Of a stretch of 64,000 nucleotides of DNA, positions 1-9,613 are shown piece after piece. Below the pieces are notes generated by a model, which saw nothing but the letters and a program-made list of their open reading frames with translations, searched no databases and was not told the origin of the DNA. Position 1 is the stretch's first letter; every line of letters starts with the position of its first letter. This DNA is from Zhouia spongiae. Its GTDB lineage: Bacteria; Bacteroidota; Bacteroidia; Flavobacteriales; Flavobacteriaceae. The stretch is taken from NCBI RefSeq assembly GCF_022760175.1, contig NZ_CP094326.1, positions 2,902,804 to 2,966,803 of the forward strand, given 5' to 3'. A program made the position numbers and the translations under genes.

Positions 1-234
1 CATACCATTGTTATTGCTTCGGAGCATTAAATCTCCATCCCACTCCTGATTTACAGGCGTAAGATTGTAGCCTGGAAAGGTATTATAAAAACCCCAGGCA
101 TACGTTTTAAAATTAGAATAAGAAGTAAAAGTTGTTTCAACTACTAATTCATCTTTTGGTAATTGTTCGAGGGTGTCTTTGCTACACCCGGCAAATACTA
201 TTGCTGCTAGTAAAATAATATATATATTTTTCAT
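1..234 (-). CDS. SusD/RagB-family outer-membrane lipoprotein, N-terminal part only
   Basis: Surface lipoprotein that would cap the neighbouring SusC porin and hold the incoming ligand. Only the first 78 residues lie in the window; the gene continues beyond base 1. The start shows a short hydrophobic signal (MKNIYIILLAAIVFAGC) with lipobox FAGC, so lipidation at Cys17 is expected. A second in-frame ATG at 243 would add three residues. It follows the SusC stop by about 5-14 bases and is surely co-transcribed. Early residues such as YAWGFYNTFPGYN resemble SusD family N-termini. The assignment rests mainly on the lipobox plus its position directly after SusC, which is the invariant order in these pairs. 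The substrate cannot be told. Confidence 0.85.
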   Translation of the reverse strand, partial: MKNIYIILLAAIVFAGCSKDTLEQLPKDELVVETTFTSYSNFKTYAWGFYNTFPGYNLTPVNQEWDGDLMLRSNNNGM

Positions 235-247
235 AACTGTCATAAGA

Positions 248-3200
248 TTAGAAAGAAACATTTAAGCCAAATGCATATTGTTTAAGGTAAGGATATGTTG
301 CACCTTGACCTAAATTATCTAACTCCGTGTTTAATCCGTCAGGAAGATGATCATGATTTAAAAGATTTTCTCCCGATACATACAGTCTTACACTATTCAG
401 GAATGAATTTTCTAAATATGCTTTTGGCAATGAATACCCCAGAGTTATGTTCTTAAGGCGGATGTATGAGCCGTCAGCAAGATATTTTGTCTGAACCCTT
501 CTGCTGTAACCGTAATTACCTGCACCTCTGGGATAATTTCTTGGGTAGTATGCATCTGAGTTTTCAGGAGTCCAATAGTCAAGCTGGTGATCATATACTA
601 TAGAAAACTCTCCATTATAAGGCCATACTACATCATTACTGATCCATCGGTCTCGTTTACCTACACCCTGAATAAAAAAGGAAACATCAAAGTTTTTATA
701 AGATGCTCCTGTTCTAATTCCGTATTGATATCTACGGGTGTTGTTTCCTATTACTTTTCTGTCTCCCGTTCCGGTTTGTATATATCCATTGGTATCGACA
801 ATCGGATTTCCATTCTCGTCTAATTCTGTATAAAGGGTGTTATTACCATCGTTGATAATTCCGTCTCCATTGAGATCTTTATATTTAATGTCTCCCGGAT
901 TAGGATTAACACCTTCAACACGAACCACCCCTTCTTTTAAAGTCCCATTTTGCAGGTCGTTATCCAATGTTCCTTCTTCAAAGTCATCTACAGAATAATA
1001 ACCGTCAGTAACATAACCCCAGATTTCGCCCCATTTTTTACCAATATAGTGCTGTCCCAAAAGACCTTCTTCGTTGTCAAATTTGGTTATTTCACTTTGA
1101 TTGTCGGATATGTTTACATTAAAGTAATAGCTAAAATCTTTGATTTGATCTTTCCAGTTTAGCTCAAGTCCCCAACCCTTAGTTTCAAGATCTGCTGCAT
1201 TAGCCAATGGAGCCGAAGTTCCTAAATTTGATGGAAGTTCAGCACCTTGAGTAAGCATGTCTTTTGTCTTTCTTGTAAACAGATCGAAAGATCCGTTTAA
1301 TTTATTGTCGAAAAGAGCAAAATCAAGTCCGAAGTTTAGTGTTTGTACTGTTTCCCAGGTAAAATTACTACTCACTAATTGTGGAGGAGCCAGGGTTACA
1401 TAGCGGATACCTGTATTAGGATCTATCCATCCTGAGTTTCCGGCAGATAACCCGGGTACTGCAGGGTATAGGTTAACTGATCCATCAGGGAATCTAATGT
1501 CCTGATTTCCTATTTCACCTAATGAAGCTCTGAATTTAAAAAGTGATATAGTGTTTCGAATTGGTTCCCAGAATTCTTCTTTAGCTATATTCCAGCCTAG
1601 AGAAGCAGAAGGGAAGAACCCCCATCTGTTATTTTTCGGGAACCTGGAAGAACCATCATAACGACCGTTCAATTCGATAAAGTACTTGTTTTTGTAATCG
1701 TAGTTTAACCTACCGAAAACTCCCATGACAGACCATTCACCAAATGAATCATCGGCTGTTAAAGTACCCGTTGCTTGCGAAATTGACGGAAGACTAGGGT
1801 CAATCAGATTTGTTTTTCGTGTCCAGTTGCTTTCCGATTTATTATTCTCATGATTGAAACCGGCCAATAAAGATATGTTATGATTGTTATAGGATTTTTT
1901 GAATGTGCTGTAGAGGTTTATCCCATTATAGCGAGTATTACCATTTTCGATACGGTAAAAGGTGTTATCCGGACTAACGGTATTTAAGGTGTATCGTTGG
2001 GCATCTACCGTTTGAGGCTCTACATTAACATCTGTTCTTTGATAAGTAGAATAACCGTAAGTATACTCACCAACAATACTTAACGATTCAATAGGATTGT
2101 ATTCTATTTTATTAAAGAATCTTAAATTGTCGCGTTCTGTTTTTCTCGGAACGTTTAAGCGTTCTAAATTACCAGGTGTATTGTAAGGAATTAATGTACC
2201 ATCAGGCATTTCATGATTACCGACAGGAGCATAAACTGGATATGTGATAGCACGGTAGTAGTCTCCAACAGGGTCTTTGGTAAGCGATTTCAGATAGTTG
2301 ATATTAGCCTGATATGAAACTTTTTCACTCAACTCAACACCATAATCGGCATTTATGGTATATCTTTTAAAACTATCATTATCGGTAACAATGATTCCGT
2401 CCTGATCTGTGAAGCCTGCTGCCAGCCTGTAAGTAGATTTGTCTGTACCTCCTGAAATACTTAGGTTATGAATTTGGGTAATTCCCAGATCACCATAAAA
2501 ATCATCTATTATATCAGTTTCTTTTAAGGGGTATATAATTCCATTCACTTCTGCCTGACCTGATGGATATGCCGAAGGATTGTTTTTGTATTCTTCCAAA
2601 ACCTGTACCCAGGTTGGTATATCCTGATCAGTCCAGTAACCTACTACACCCCAGTCGTTAAGAGCATTAACAAAGTCATATACAGATGCTTTTTTGGGTA
2701 ATTCTGTTGGGTTGTCAAAACTAATGGTCGAAGAATAGTTAACTATAGGTGCCTGATTTTTAACCCCTTTTTTGGTTGTAATCAAAACGACCCCAAAAGC
2801 TGCTCTTGATCCATATATTGAAGATGCCGCTGCATCTTTTAAAACGGTAATACTTTCAATATCTTTTGGGTTAATATTATTGATACTCATCGGAACATTA
2901 TTCACCAGTATGAGTGGACTACCTCCATTAATAGATTCAAGCCCTCTTATTTGTATATCCTCAAAAGTTCCGGGACGACCTGACCCGTTCAAAACCTGTA
3001 ATCCGGGCATAGTTCCCTGAATAGCACTAGCACCATTGGTAACCGGACGGTCTGCAAGCACCTCATCCATTTTTACAGATGAAACAGCACCTGTAATGTT
3101 TTCACGTTTTTGACTTGCAAAGCCGACAACCACTACTTCATCAATGGCTGCAACTTCTTCTTCCATGGTGATGCTTATATTGGTTTGATTACCAACAGGT

Positions 3201-3811
3201 ATTTCTTGTGTTCTAAATCCAACATATGAAAAAGTTAGTACAGGGTTCTGTGTGGTGACATCCAGAGAAAATTTTCCGTCAAAATCGGTTTGAGTTCCAT
3301 TTTGAGTGCCTTTTTCCATTATGGTAGCACCTACCAATGGTAATCCCTGATTATCATATACGATTCCCTGAACTTTTTGTTGTGGAGAAGGAGCTTCAGT
3401 AACAGTGAGTTGCTTAGATTTATCAAATTTCAGGATAATGAGTTTATTTTTAACCTTATAAGCTATAGGTGAGTTACTAAAAAGGTGATCAAGTATACTT
3501 GATATTTTAACTTTTTCAACGTTGACAGATACCTTTTTTTGAACATCAATTTTCTGATGGTTGAATAAAAACCTGAAATCAGACTGTTTCTCTATTGCAT
3601 TAAAGACTTCTGTAACCGATACGTTATTCATATGCAATGATACTCTTGTATTTTGAGAATAGGTGCCAGCTTGAATTTTGAATAAGGAAACTAACAAAAA
3701 CAAATAAGTGAGTTTCATTTTGAGGTTGAGTTTACGTAGTTTTTCGGGTGTGAAAAACCAATCAGTAATAGATTTTTCCATACTTTTGTTATGATTTAGT
3801 TGATTAAACAT
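248..3811 (-). CDS. SusC/RagA-family TonB-dependent receptor with N-terminal STN domain
   Basis: Outer-membrane TonB-dependent importer that forms a pair with the following SusD. Order: N-terminal segment with a hydrophobic stretch around residues 33-47, STN (secretin/TonB short N-terminal) domain about 60-118, carboxypeptidase-D-like regulatory domain about 148-225 (VQGIVYDNQG, ATIMEKGTQNG), plug about 235-350, then the beta-barrel to residue 1187. The STN domain is the signalling module that contacts a FecR anti-sigma factor, and FecR and an ECF sigma lie directly upstream, so expression is probably induced by its own ligand. Start is uncertain: Met1, or Met11 in front of EKSITDWFF. The 100-bp leader to fecR contains a hairpin. 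Barrel features include NGRYDGSSRFP and SGENLLNHDHLP, typical of this family. Confidence 0.95.
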   Translation of the reverse strand: MFNQLNHNKSMEKSITDWFFTPEKLRKLNLKMKLTYLFLLVSLFKIQAGTYSQNTRVSLHMNNVSVTEVFNAIEKQSDFRFLFNHQKIDVQKKVSVNVEKVKISSILDHLFSNSPIAYKVKNKLIILKFDKSKQLTVTEAPSPQQKVQGIVYDNQGLPLVGATIMEKGTQNGTQTDFDGKFSLDVTTQNPVLTFSYVGFRTQEIPVGNQTNISITMEEEVAAIDEVVVVGFASQKRENITGAVSSVKMDEVLADRPVTNGASAIQGTMPGLQVLNGSGRPGTFEDIQIRGLESINGGSPLILVNNVPMSINNINPKDIESITVLKDAAASSIYGSRAAFGVVLITTKKGVKNQAPIVNYSSTISFDNPTELPKKASVYDFVNALNDWGVVGYWTDQDIPTWVQVLEEYKNNPSAYPSGQAEVNGIIYPLKETDIIDDFYGDLGITQIHNLSISGGTDKSTYRLAAGFTDQDGIIVTDNDSFKRYTINADYGVELSEKVSYQANINYLKSLTKDPVGDYYRAITYPVYAPVGNHEMPDGTLIPYNTPGNLERLNVPRKTERDNLRFFNKIEYNPIESLSIVGEYTYGYSTYQRTDVNVEPQTVDAQRYTLNTVSPDNTFYRIENGNTRYNGINLYSTFKKSYNNHNISLLAGFNHENNKSESNWTRKTNLIDPSLPSISQATGTLTADDSFGEWSVMGVFGRLNYDYKNKYFIELNGRYDGSSRFPKNNRWGFFPSASLGWNIAKEEFWEPIRNTISLFKFRASLGEIGNQDIRFPDGSVNLYPAVPGLSAGNSGWIDPNTGIRYVTLAPPQLVSSNFTWETVQTLNFGLDFALFDNKLNGSFDLFTRKTKDMLTQGAELPSNLGTSAPLANAADLETKGWGLELNWKDQIKDFSYYFNVNISDNQSEITKFDNEEGLLGQHYIGKKWGEIWGYVTDGYYSVDDFEEGTLDNDLQNGTLKEGVVRVEGVNPNPGDIKYKDLNGDGIINDGNNTLYTELDENGNPIVDTNGYIQTGTGDRKVIGNNTRRYQYGIRTGASYKNFDVSFFIQGVGKRDRWISNDVVWPYNGEFSIVYDHQLDYWTPENSDAYYPRNYPRGAGNYGYSRRVQTKYLADGSYIRLKNITLGYSLPKAYLENSFLNSVRLYVSGENLLNHDHLPDGLNTELDNLGQGATYPYLKQYAFGLNVSF

Positions 3812-3832
3812 TTAGTTTAAATCACATTTTAT

Positions 3833-3866
3833 ACCGGGAAATGGTGGGACATTTTCCGGTTTTTTT
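3833..3866 (+). terminator. Hairpin with plus-strand T-run in the susC leader
   Basis: ACCGGGAAAT (3833-3842) pairs with ATTTTCCGGT (3851-3860), ten pairs with one G-T, loop of eight, followed by six T on the plus strand. The flanking genes are on the minus strand, so the T-run faces away from their transcription. It could stop an antisense transcript or act as a folded 5' leader of susC mRNA. Confidence 0.4.
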
Positions 3867-3913
3867 GTGATCTATTTTAGCTACTTCTATTCACTATATT
3901 CTAATTTTTTATT

Positions 3914-5122
3914 TCATGGATTAGTTATGGTATTAGAAGGTTTGGTTATTACAATCTTATTGTTTTCTTTAACGAAATCAAAAGGAGTGTCCACCTGAAA
4001 GGCATCCATGATATCTTCTATTGATTCATTAAGAAAGGTCGCAGTATAAACTTGTTCATTTATAGTAGAATACTGACAATCAATTACAATATTAAATTTC
4101 CTTTCAAGTTTCTTTTTAATGATTTCGAAAGAGGTGCTTTTGAACACTAATTTATTCTCGATCCATGATGTGTAAATCTCTGTGTCAACCTCTTTTATCC
4201 TAAATGATTTACTTGTCTTACTCCATTCTGCCATTTGGCCTGGTGTTAAAACTTCTCCATCATTATTAATGTTATTTTCATTAACATTTACAGAACCTTC
4301 AATTAAGACAGTTTGAATGGTGGGGTCTTCGGGATAATAGGAAATATTAAATTGAGTACCCAATACCTGAACATTAATATCATTGGCCTTAACTATAAAC
4401 GGATGTTTGATATCTTTTGCTACATCGAAAAATGCTTCTCCTTTTAAATACACCTCACGATTTTTACCTTCTAAAAACGCAACAGGATAGTTTAAAGAGC
4501 TACCTGAATTTAGTTTTACTTTGGTTCCATCCGATAGTACAATGTCAAAATGTTTCCCATACGGTACATTCAGTTCATTATATACAAGTTCTTTGTTTTG
4601 TTTCCTTTTTTTATACTGTAATTCATTACCTTCCTGAGAAATAATTAATTCACCGGATGTGTCCGTAATAATTTTATTCCCATTTTCAGATATTACTTTT
4701 ACACTTCCATCCTGAAGAGTCAGGGTAATACTTTCTGAGTTGCTTAGGTGAATCTTTTCCTGAGTAGGAGCGGCGGTGTTTATCAGGCTGAAAAAGATCG
4801 TACTACCTATTATGATTGTTATGATTGATGCAATACGATAAAACAGTTTCCGAGAAGTTTTTTTCTTGTTTAATGTTCTTATTTTAGGGTCTTTTATCAT
4901 GTATTCTTCAAACAAACCATCGTACTTGTCTGATGTTTTATGTTTTTCATTTTTGGGTATATGAGTCCAGTATTCCTGAAGCAGAGTATCTAACTCTTCT
5001 TTGTGTGCATTCTTTTTTATAGAGTCTAAAAGAAGATCTAACTCTTTTCTGGAGATCTTATCGTCTATATATTTTCGGAATAAACTTTTAATGTTATTTA
5101 TATCTTTTGATGACATAATCAA
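3914..5122 (-). CDS. FecR-family anti-sigma factor
   Basis: Inner-membrane anti-sigma factor that holds the ECF sigma encoded just upstream and receives the signal from the STN domain of the downstream SusC. The 402 residues show a cytoplasmic N-terminal region (about 1-90) with an acidic/basic helical character, one membrane segment about 92-114 (YRIASIITIIIGSTIFFSLI), a periplasmic FecR domain about 185-280 (VPYGKHFDIVLSDGTKVKLN, GEAFFDVAKD, VLGTQFNI) and a C-terminal DUF4974-like domain about 320-395. Length and order match the Bacteroidota FecR family. Met1 and Met3 are both possible starts. Gene order sigma-fecR-susC-susD is the classic cell-surface signalling arrangement. Confidence 0.95.
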   Translation of the reverse strand: MIMSSKDINNIKSLFRKYIDDKISRKELDLLLDSIKKNAHKEELDTLLQEYWTHIPKNEKHKTSDKYDGLFEEYMIKDPKIRTLNKKKTSRKLFYRIASIITIIIGSTIFFSLINTAAPTQEKIHLSNSESITLTLQDGSVKVISENGNKIITDTSGELIISQEGNELQYKKRKQNKELVYNELNVPYGKHFDIVLSDGTKVKLNSGSSLNYPVAFLEGKNREVYLKGEAFFDVAKDIKHPFIVKANDINVQVLGTQFNISYYPEDPTIQTVLIEGSVNVNENNINNDGEVLTPGQMAEWSKTSKSFRIKEVDTEIYTSWIENKLVFKSTSFEIIKKKLERKFNIVIDCQYSTINEQVYTATFLNESIEDIMDAFQVDTPFDFVKENNKIVITKPSNTITNP

Positions 5123-5192
5123 GTTTTGTTCTTAGGCCTATATATATAATACACCTGAACTTGATAAAAGTCCCAAATGATTTTCAGGAAAT

Positions 5193-5786
5193 TTAAAAAA
5201 AGATAGAAAAGATTATCAGAAGACTATATGCAGAATCGGTCAAATAGTACTGGAGTTGTTCTTTTATAAACTGGGTTGATTTCCAAAGATGATTTTTTAC
5301 AGTCTTTTGTTTTATTCCCAACTGTACCGCAATTTCTTCATTAGTTTTACCCTCGAATTTTGATAGTATAAATATGTTTTTTTTCTGTTCAGGAAGCTTC
5401 TGAATAATTTGTTCAGTAATATGAAGATAGTCTTTTAATACAATACTTTCTTCTGTATTTGAATGAATTTGCGTGATGTTATTCCATAGATTTTCTTTGA
5501 GAGAATCTTGGTTAGCGACTTTACGAAGATGATTTAGAATTAGGTTTTTTGCAATTTTAAAAATGTAAGCATTTAAATTCAGGTCTGAATTCAGATTATG
5601 CCTGTTAACCCATATTTTAATAAAAACTTCCTGGAAAATTTCTTCAGAAATATATTTTGATTTAGTTAATGAAAAAGCAAAGTTGTATAGCCGAGACTGA
5701 TACTCGGCAATCAAAGCCTGAAAGGCTTCCACATCTCCTTTCTTTAATGAATTAATGAACTGTTTATTCATTTTTGACAAATTCAT
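5193..5786 (-). CDS. ECF RNA polymerase sigma factor (sigma-70 family, Bacteroidetes type)
   Basis: Extracytoplasmic-function sigma factor that probably drives the susC-susD pair when released by FecR. Region 2 lies around residues 24-90 (YNFAFSLTKS, EEIFQEVFIKIW) and region 4 around 125-175 (LPEQKKNIFILSKFEGKTNEEIA, then IKQKTVKNHLWKS as the helix-turn-helix). The length of 197 is normal for this group. The C-terminus ends in a hydrophobic run (YSLLIIFSIFF), which is seen in some family members. Start may be Met1 or Met6. FecR begins 70 bases downstream. An AT-rich 9-bp inverted repeat sits about 57 bases upstream of the start. Confidence 0.95.
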   Translation of the reverse strand: MNLSKMNKQFINSLKKGDVEAFQALIAEYQSRLYNFAFSLTKSKYISEEIFQEVFIKIWVNRHNLNSDLNLNAYIFKIAKNLILNHLRKVANQDSLKENLWNNITQIHSNTEESIVLKDYLHITEQIIQKLPEQKKNIFILSKFEGKTNEEIAVQLGIKQKTVKNHLWKSTQFIKEQLQYYLTDSAYSLLIIFSIFF

Positions 5787-5842
5787 TTTGGTGAGTTTTC
5801 AACTATAAACCGGATGATTAATAAATGAATTTCGCAACCAAT

Positions 5843-5871
5843 ATATTAAAATTTTCTTAATGTTTTAATAT
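5843..5871. repeat. AT-rich inverted repeat upstream of the ECF sigma gene
   Basis: ATATTAAAA (5843-5851) and TTTTAATAT (5863-5871) are perfect 9-bp arms around an 11-base loop. It sits in the 284-bp gap between mscS and the sigma gene and could be an operator or promoter structure. All arms are A/T, so chance occurrence is quite possible. Confidence 0.3.
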
Positions 5872-6070
5872 TGTTGGGGTGATGTGTAATCAAAAAACTT
5901 TCGAATAGTTAGTTTTAAATGTTAAAAGCGTGATATTTTAGTATTCAAACTATAAGATTATGCTGTTTATGTATAGAGTGAAGGTATCTCTTTCAATAAG
6001 ATAATACGCTAAATTTATATTTTTATTCTGTGTCTTAGAAGTATAAATAGTTTAATTGAAAAGCAGTGAA

Positions 6071-6961
6071 TTATGGTTTTATTTTTATTTCCTTGTCAAA
6101 TAAATTAACTCCTCCTTTAACTCCAAAATCTACAGTGGTAACCGGATAGGCAATGGAAATATTTTCTTGTTCAAATCTTTTCTTTATCCGCATGATTACG
6201 TCGTTCATTCCCTTGCAGAAATCATCATTTGACTCAAATTTCACCCAATACCGAAGCATAAAATTATATGTTGAACCGCCGATATCGGTAAAGTAAAAAT
6301 CGATTCCTTCTTCGGGTAGCAGTTCTTCAATTTTTTTAACTTCGTCCAAAGCTACTGTTCTTACATGTTCCAGATTATCACCATATGAAACGCCACTTTT
6401 CAGGATAATACGTCGTTTTTGCCAGGTAGAAAAATTAGTAAATGTACCATTATAGATAATCTGGTTAGGGACATATACTTCTTGTCCGGGTACCGTTTTA
6501 ATTTTTGTTGTCAACCAGCTGATATCCAATACGACTCCGTATTTGTTATCAATTTCAACCCAATCACCTATCTTATACGGTCTTTGCATATCAAGCAAAA
6601 GTCCGGCAAACATATTTGAAGCGATATCTTTAAAGGCAAAACCGGCAATGATTCCTACGATTCCGGCTCCTGTTAACAATTTCCCTAAAGGTTTTTCCAG
6701 ATCCAAGAGGTGAAGTGCCAGGAATATCCCTGTGATTACAAAAAAGAAATACAGTGCTGAAGCAATTACCCGTTCGATGTTTAAATGACTGTTATTGAAT
6801 ATTTTAGAGTATATTTTCAAGCATGCCCTCCGAATGACCTGAGCTATGATGATGAATAGCAGGACAACAATAATGGCCAGTACTACTTTGGGAATGTGGT
6901 CGAGAACGGATTGTTGAAAATCCCGCCATACCTGCTCAATGTAATTTACTGTATGATTCAT
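6071..6961 (-). CDS. Small-conductance mechanosensitive channel, MscS family
   Basis: Inner-membrane channel that opens under membrane tension to release solutes after osmotic down-shock. Three membrane segments are visible: about residues 20-42 (VVLAIIVVLLFIIIAQVI), 65-87 and 93-120, the last being the glycine/alanine-rich pore helix (GAGIVGIIAGFAFKDIASNMFAGLLL). The beta domain follows (PYKIGDWVEIDNKYGVVLDISWLTTKI), then the C-terminal alpha/beta domain. The 296 residues match the MscS core length of about 280-300. It stands alone, with gaps of about 100 bp upstream and 280 bp downstream, so it is probably monocistronic. Confidence 0.93.
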   Translation of the reverse strand: MNHTVNYIEQVWRDFQQSVLDHIPKVVLAIIVVLLFIIIAQVIRRACLKIYSKIFNNSHLNIERVIASALYFFFVITGIFLALHLLDLEKPLGKLLTGAGIVGIIAGFAFKDIASNMFAGLLLDMQRPYKIGDWVEIDNKYGVVLDISWLTTKIKTVPGQEVYVPNQIIYNGTFTNFSTWQKRRIILKSGVSYGDNLEHVRTVALDEVKKIEELLPEEGIDFYFTDIGGSTYNFMLRYWVKFESNDDFCKGMNDVIMRIKKRFEQENISIAYPVTTVDFGVKGGVNLFDKEIKIKP

Positions 6962-7062
6962 CTGAAACTGAATTTAAAGTTGTAATAAAAATATTTCCTG
7001 CAAAAATTAAAGTGCCAAAAATGGCGAACATGTCGTTATGATTCTCATATTAAAGAATGTTT

Positions 7063-8364
7063 TTAAGGCATACTTTTTACCTGTTTGGTTTCTTTATTTT
7101 TCTTGTAGATCCATTCTATTAGAAAACATATTATAATGATTCCCAGAGAAACATATATTCCGGTAAGATTGGTCTTGATCTGCTGGTCAATTAAGATGAT
7201 CAGGGCCAGCATACAAAGTATAAATCCCAGTAGGGGAACAGTTCTGTTGGCTTTGATGGTTCCGGATAATTTAAAACCTGTATAGTTTACGATTCCGAAA
7301 ATAAGTATAAATCCGATACTGCCTGCAGTTGAAATGCTTTCCAAATTTAATATGTTTACAAGTACAAGTGTCGATATGGCTGTTATCAACAGCCCTACGG
7401 GTTGATTCCAGAATTTTGATAAGAAGTGGTGGGGGAGTTCATCGTCTTCAGCGATTTCGTAGTTCACCCTGCTTCCGCCATAGAGTGATGCATTGATAGC
7501 AGAGAATGTAGAGATCAGGGCAGCAATAGTAATTATGGTAAACCCTGCTTTGCCCAGCATAGGTTTGGCAGCTTCAGCCAAAACATAGTCTTGTGCAGTA
7601 GCGATGGTTTTAAAAGGCAAGGATCCGACTGTTACCAAGGCAATTATAATGTAGAGAAAAATGACAAAGATTACCGAAATATAATAAGCTTTGGCAATGT
7701 TCTTTTGTGGATTTACTATGTCGGGAGCAGCATTAGCTATAAGTTCGAAGCCTTCATATGCAACAAAAATAACCATGCCGCCTGCAAAAAGTTTAACAGG
7801 GGTTTCCCAGTTTGATACGGATAATTGTTCAATAGTAGGATTTCCGATTAGTCCATAAATACCTATGCCAATAAAACCAAGAAGTATAATTAATTTAATT
7901 ACAACAGCATACGACTCTATTTTTCCTACTACCGTCAGGCTGTAGTAATTTATTGTTGTTGCCAGGATGATGATAGTACTTGCATATATATGAAAATCGA
8001 GAGATTTGCTGGCCGTTACCTGAAACAGGTTTGGCGCATACGAACCGAATGCTGAAGCATAAAGTGATAACATAATGATATAACTTATCCATAAGAGGTT
8101 GTTTATGGCACCGCTGAATATAGTTTTCCCAAACCCTTGGTTGATAAACTTTACAGTCCCTCCGCGATCGGGGTACGCCTTGGATAGTTTTACGTAGCTG
8201 TAAGAGGTGACAAGTGCTAGTAGCCCGGCAAATAAGAAGGCTATGGGGGTGCCTCCTTTGGCAAGGGAAACGGCCAGTCCCAGTACGGCGAAAATACCGC
8301 CGCCAACCATCCCTCCAATCCCTATTGATATGGCATCTTTTAAACTGATCTGATTTTTTTTCAT
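7063..8364 (-). CDS. APC-family amino acid permease
   Basis: Cytoplasmic-membrane amino acid transporter of the amino acid-polyamine-organocation superfamily. The first helix carries the family signature GIGGMVGGGIFAVLG (residues 15-29), with the broken-helix glycines that bind the substrate backbone. The rest of the 433 residues contains about eleven further hydrophobic helices, including FVAYEGFELIANAAPDI in helix 6, typical of APC transporters. The C-terminal tail is basic. Substrate cannot be read from the sequence. The gene lies 55 bp before cbpM on the same strand, so it could be co-transcribed with cbpA-cbpM, though no functional link is obvious. Confidence 0.9.
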   Translation of the reverse strand: MKKNQISLKDAISIGIGGMVGGGIFAVLGLAVSLAKGGTPIAFLFAGLLALVTSYSYVKLSKAYPDRGGTVKFINQGFGKTIFSGAINNLLWISYIIMLSLYASAFGSYAPNLFQVTASKSLDFHIYASTIIILATTINYYSLTVVGKIESYAVVIKLIILLGFIGIGIYGLIGNPTIEQLSVSNWETPVKLFAGGMVIFVAYEGFELIANAAPDIVNPQKNIAKAYYISVIFVIFLYIIIALVTVGSLPFKTIATAQDYVLAEAAKPMLGKAGFTIITIAALISTFSAINASLYGGSRVNYEIAEDDELPHHFLSKFWNQPVGLLITAISTLVLVNILNLESISTAGSIGFILIFGIVNYTGFKLSGTIKANRTVPLLGFILCMLALIILIDQQIKTNLTGIYVSLGIIIICFLIEWIYKKNKETKQVKSMP

Positions 8365-8418
8365 ATGGTAGTGTTCAATCTTAAGTTGATTTTTTTTGCG
8401 GACAGGTTAATGCCAAAT

Positions 8419-8709
8419 CTATTCATAGAGGTCCAGTTTGTTTTTTAACAACTGAATGGTATGATGCATTTCATCCATTTTACGAATCATATTCTTAATG
8501 ACATCTATTCCCTGCATATTGATCTCCAAGTCGTAATACAATCGTATTAACTGTTCCAGTACTGGTAATTGATCTTCATAAATAAATCTGTTATGGTCTT
8601 TTTCGACAAAATCTATGAGTCCGTAGAAATGTAAATCGTCTATGAAAGTTTTGTCGAGTCCATGGTGTATTATAAGTGTTTCCGTATTAATGAGCTGATG
8701 ACTTTCCAT
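8419..8709 (-). CDS. CbpM-like chaperone modulator
   Basis: Small MerR-HTH-like protein that in other bacteria binds the J domain of CbpA and tunes its activity. The 96 residues begin with a winged-helix-like segment (LIIHHGLDKTFIDDLHFYGLIDF) and end in a coiled-coil helix (NMIRKMDEMHHTIQLLKNKLDLYE). It starts one base after the stop of the J-domain protein gene, so the two are translationally linked. That adjacency, together with length and fold, is the main basis for the call. Sequence identity to enterobacterial CbpM appears low, as is usual in Bacteroidota. Confidence 0.8.
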   Translation of the reverse strand: MESHQLINTETLIIHHGLDKTFIDDLHFYGLIDFVEKDHNRFIYEDQLPVLEQLIRLYYDLEINMQGIDVIKNMIRKMDEMHHTIQLLKNKLDLYE

Positions 8710-8710
8710 G

Positions 8711-9613
8711 TTATTTTAATTTAGATAGTTGGGTAAATAATGCTCTTTGTTCACTACTGAGTTTTTCAGGTAGTTCGACCTTATATGTGATATACAGATC
8801 GCCAAATTCACCATCCTTTTTGTATATCGGGAATCCTTTGCCTTTTAAGCGGACTTTAGTTCCGTTTTGAGTTCCTTCTTTTACTTTTAATTTTACCTGA
8901 TCGGAAAAGGTATCGATGATTACATCACCTCCGAGAACTGCTGTGCAGAGATCGATGGGCTGTTCTGCGAAGAGATCAGCTCCAATACGTCTAAAGCGGT
9001 TGTCAGGAGTAATATTGAAAGTAATATATAAATCTCCTTTAGGACCACCGTTAACGCCTTCACCTCCATGTCCTTTGATTTTAAGGGTTTGTCCGTTTTC
9101 TACACCGGCGGGGATCGTAATGCGGATTTTTTTACCGTTAACAGTGAGTATTTGTTTTTGAGTTGTATAGGCGTCTTTTGCAGTTAATTGCAGAGTAGCA
9201 TCATAATCCTGCCCCCTGAATTTTGCTTGATGCCTTCTGGAACTCCTCGCGCCACCAAACATAGAGCTAAAGAATTCTGAAAAATCGTCATCACCAAAAT
9301 CTGCGGAAGAATAGTGCTGATAACTCCGGCCTCCACCATAACTACTTTGATGAGCTTTGTTCTTTTTAGCCTCCTCAAACACATCAGCATGTTGCCAGTC
9401 TTTTCCGTATTGATCATATTTTTTTCGCTTAGTAGGGTCGCTTAAAACTTCATTAGCCTCATTAATTTGTTGAAATTTCTGCTTCGACTCCTGATCATTA
9501 GGATTCACATCGGGATGATATTTTCGAGCTAATTTTCTATAAGCTTTTTTAATGTCTGCTTCCGAAGCAGATTTATCGATCCCTAAAACTTTGTAGTAAT
9601 CTATATATTCCAT
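8711..9613 (-). CDS. cbpA: CbpA-type DnaJ homologue (J domain plus C-terminal domains, no zinc finger)
   Basis: Hsp40 co-chaperone that would stimulate the ATPase of DnaK (encoded in this window at 32.4 kb). J domain residues 1-70 with the essential HPD at 33-35 ([10 protein letters not shown]), a G/S-rich linker about 75-130 and two beta-rich peptide-binding domains about 135-300 ([40 protein letters not shown]). No CXXCXGXG repeats exist, so it is a CbpA/DjlA-like class II protein, not DnaJ itself. The 300 residues match CbpA (306 in E. coli). It is the first gene of a pair with cbpM. The 700-bp upstream gap leaves room for its promoter. Confidence 0.92.
   Translation of the reverse strand: MEYIDYYKVLGIDKSASEADIKKAYRKLARKYHPDVNPNDQESKQKFQQINEANEVLSDPTKRKKYDQYGKDWQHADVFEEAKKNKAHQSSYGGGRSYQHYSSADFGDDDFSEFFSSMFGGARSSRRHQAKFRGQDYDATLQLTAKDAYTTQKQILTVNGKKIRITIPAGVENGQTLKIKGHGGEGVNGGPKGDLYITFNITPDNRFRRIGADLFAEQPIDLCTAVLGGDVIIDTFSDQVKLKVKEGTQNGTKVRLKGKGFPIYKKDGEFGDLYITYKVELPEKLSSEQRALFTQLSKLK

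Noticed and set aside
8711-9613. Naming the J-domain gene dnaJ
   Set aside because: It lacks the four CXXCXGXG zinc-binding repeats and is followed by a CbpM-like gene, so it is the CbpA type.
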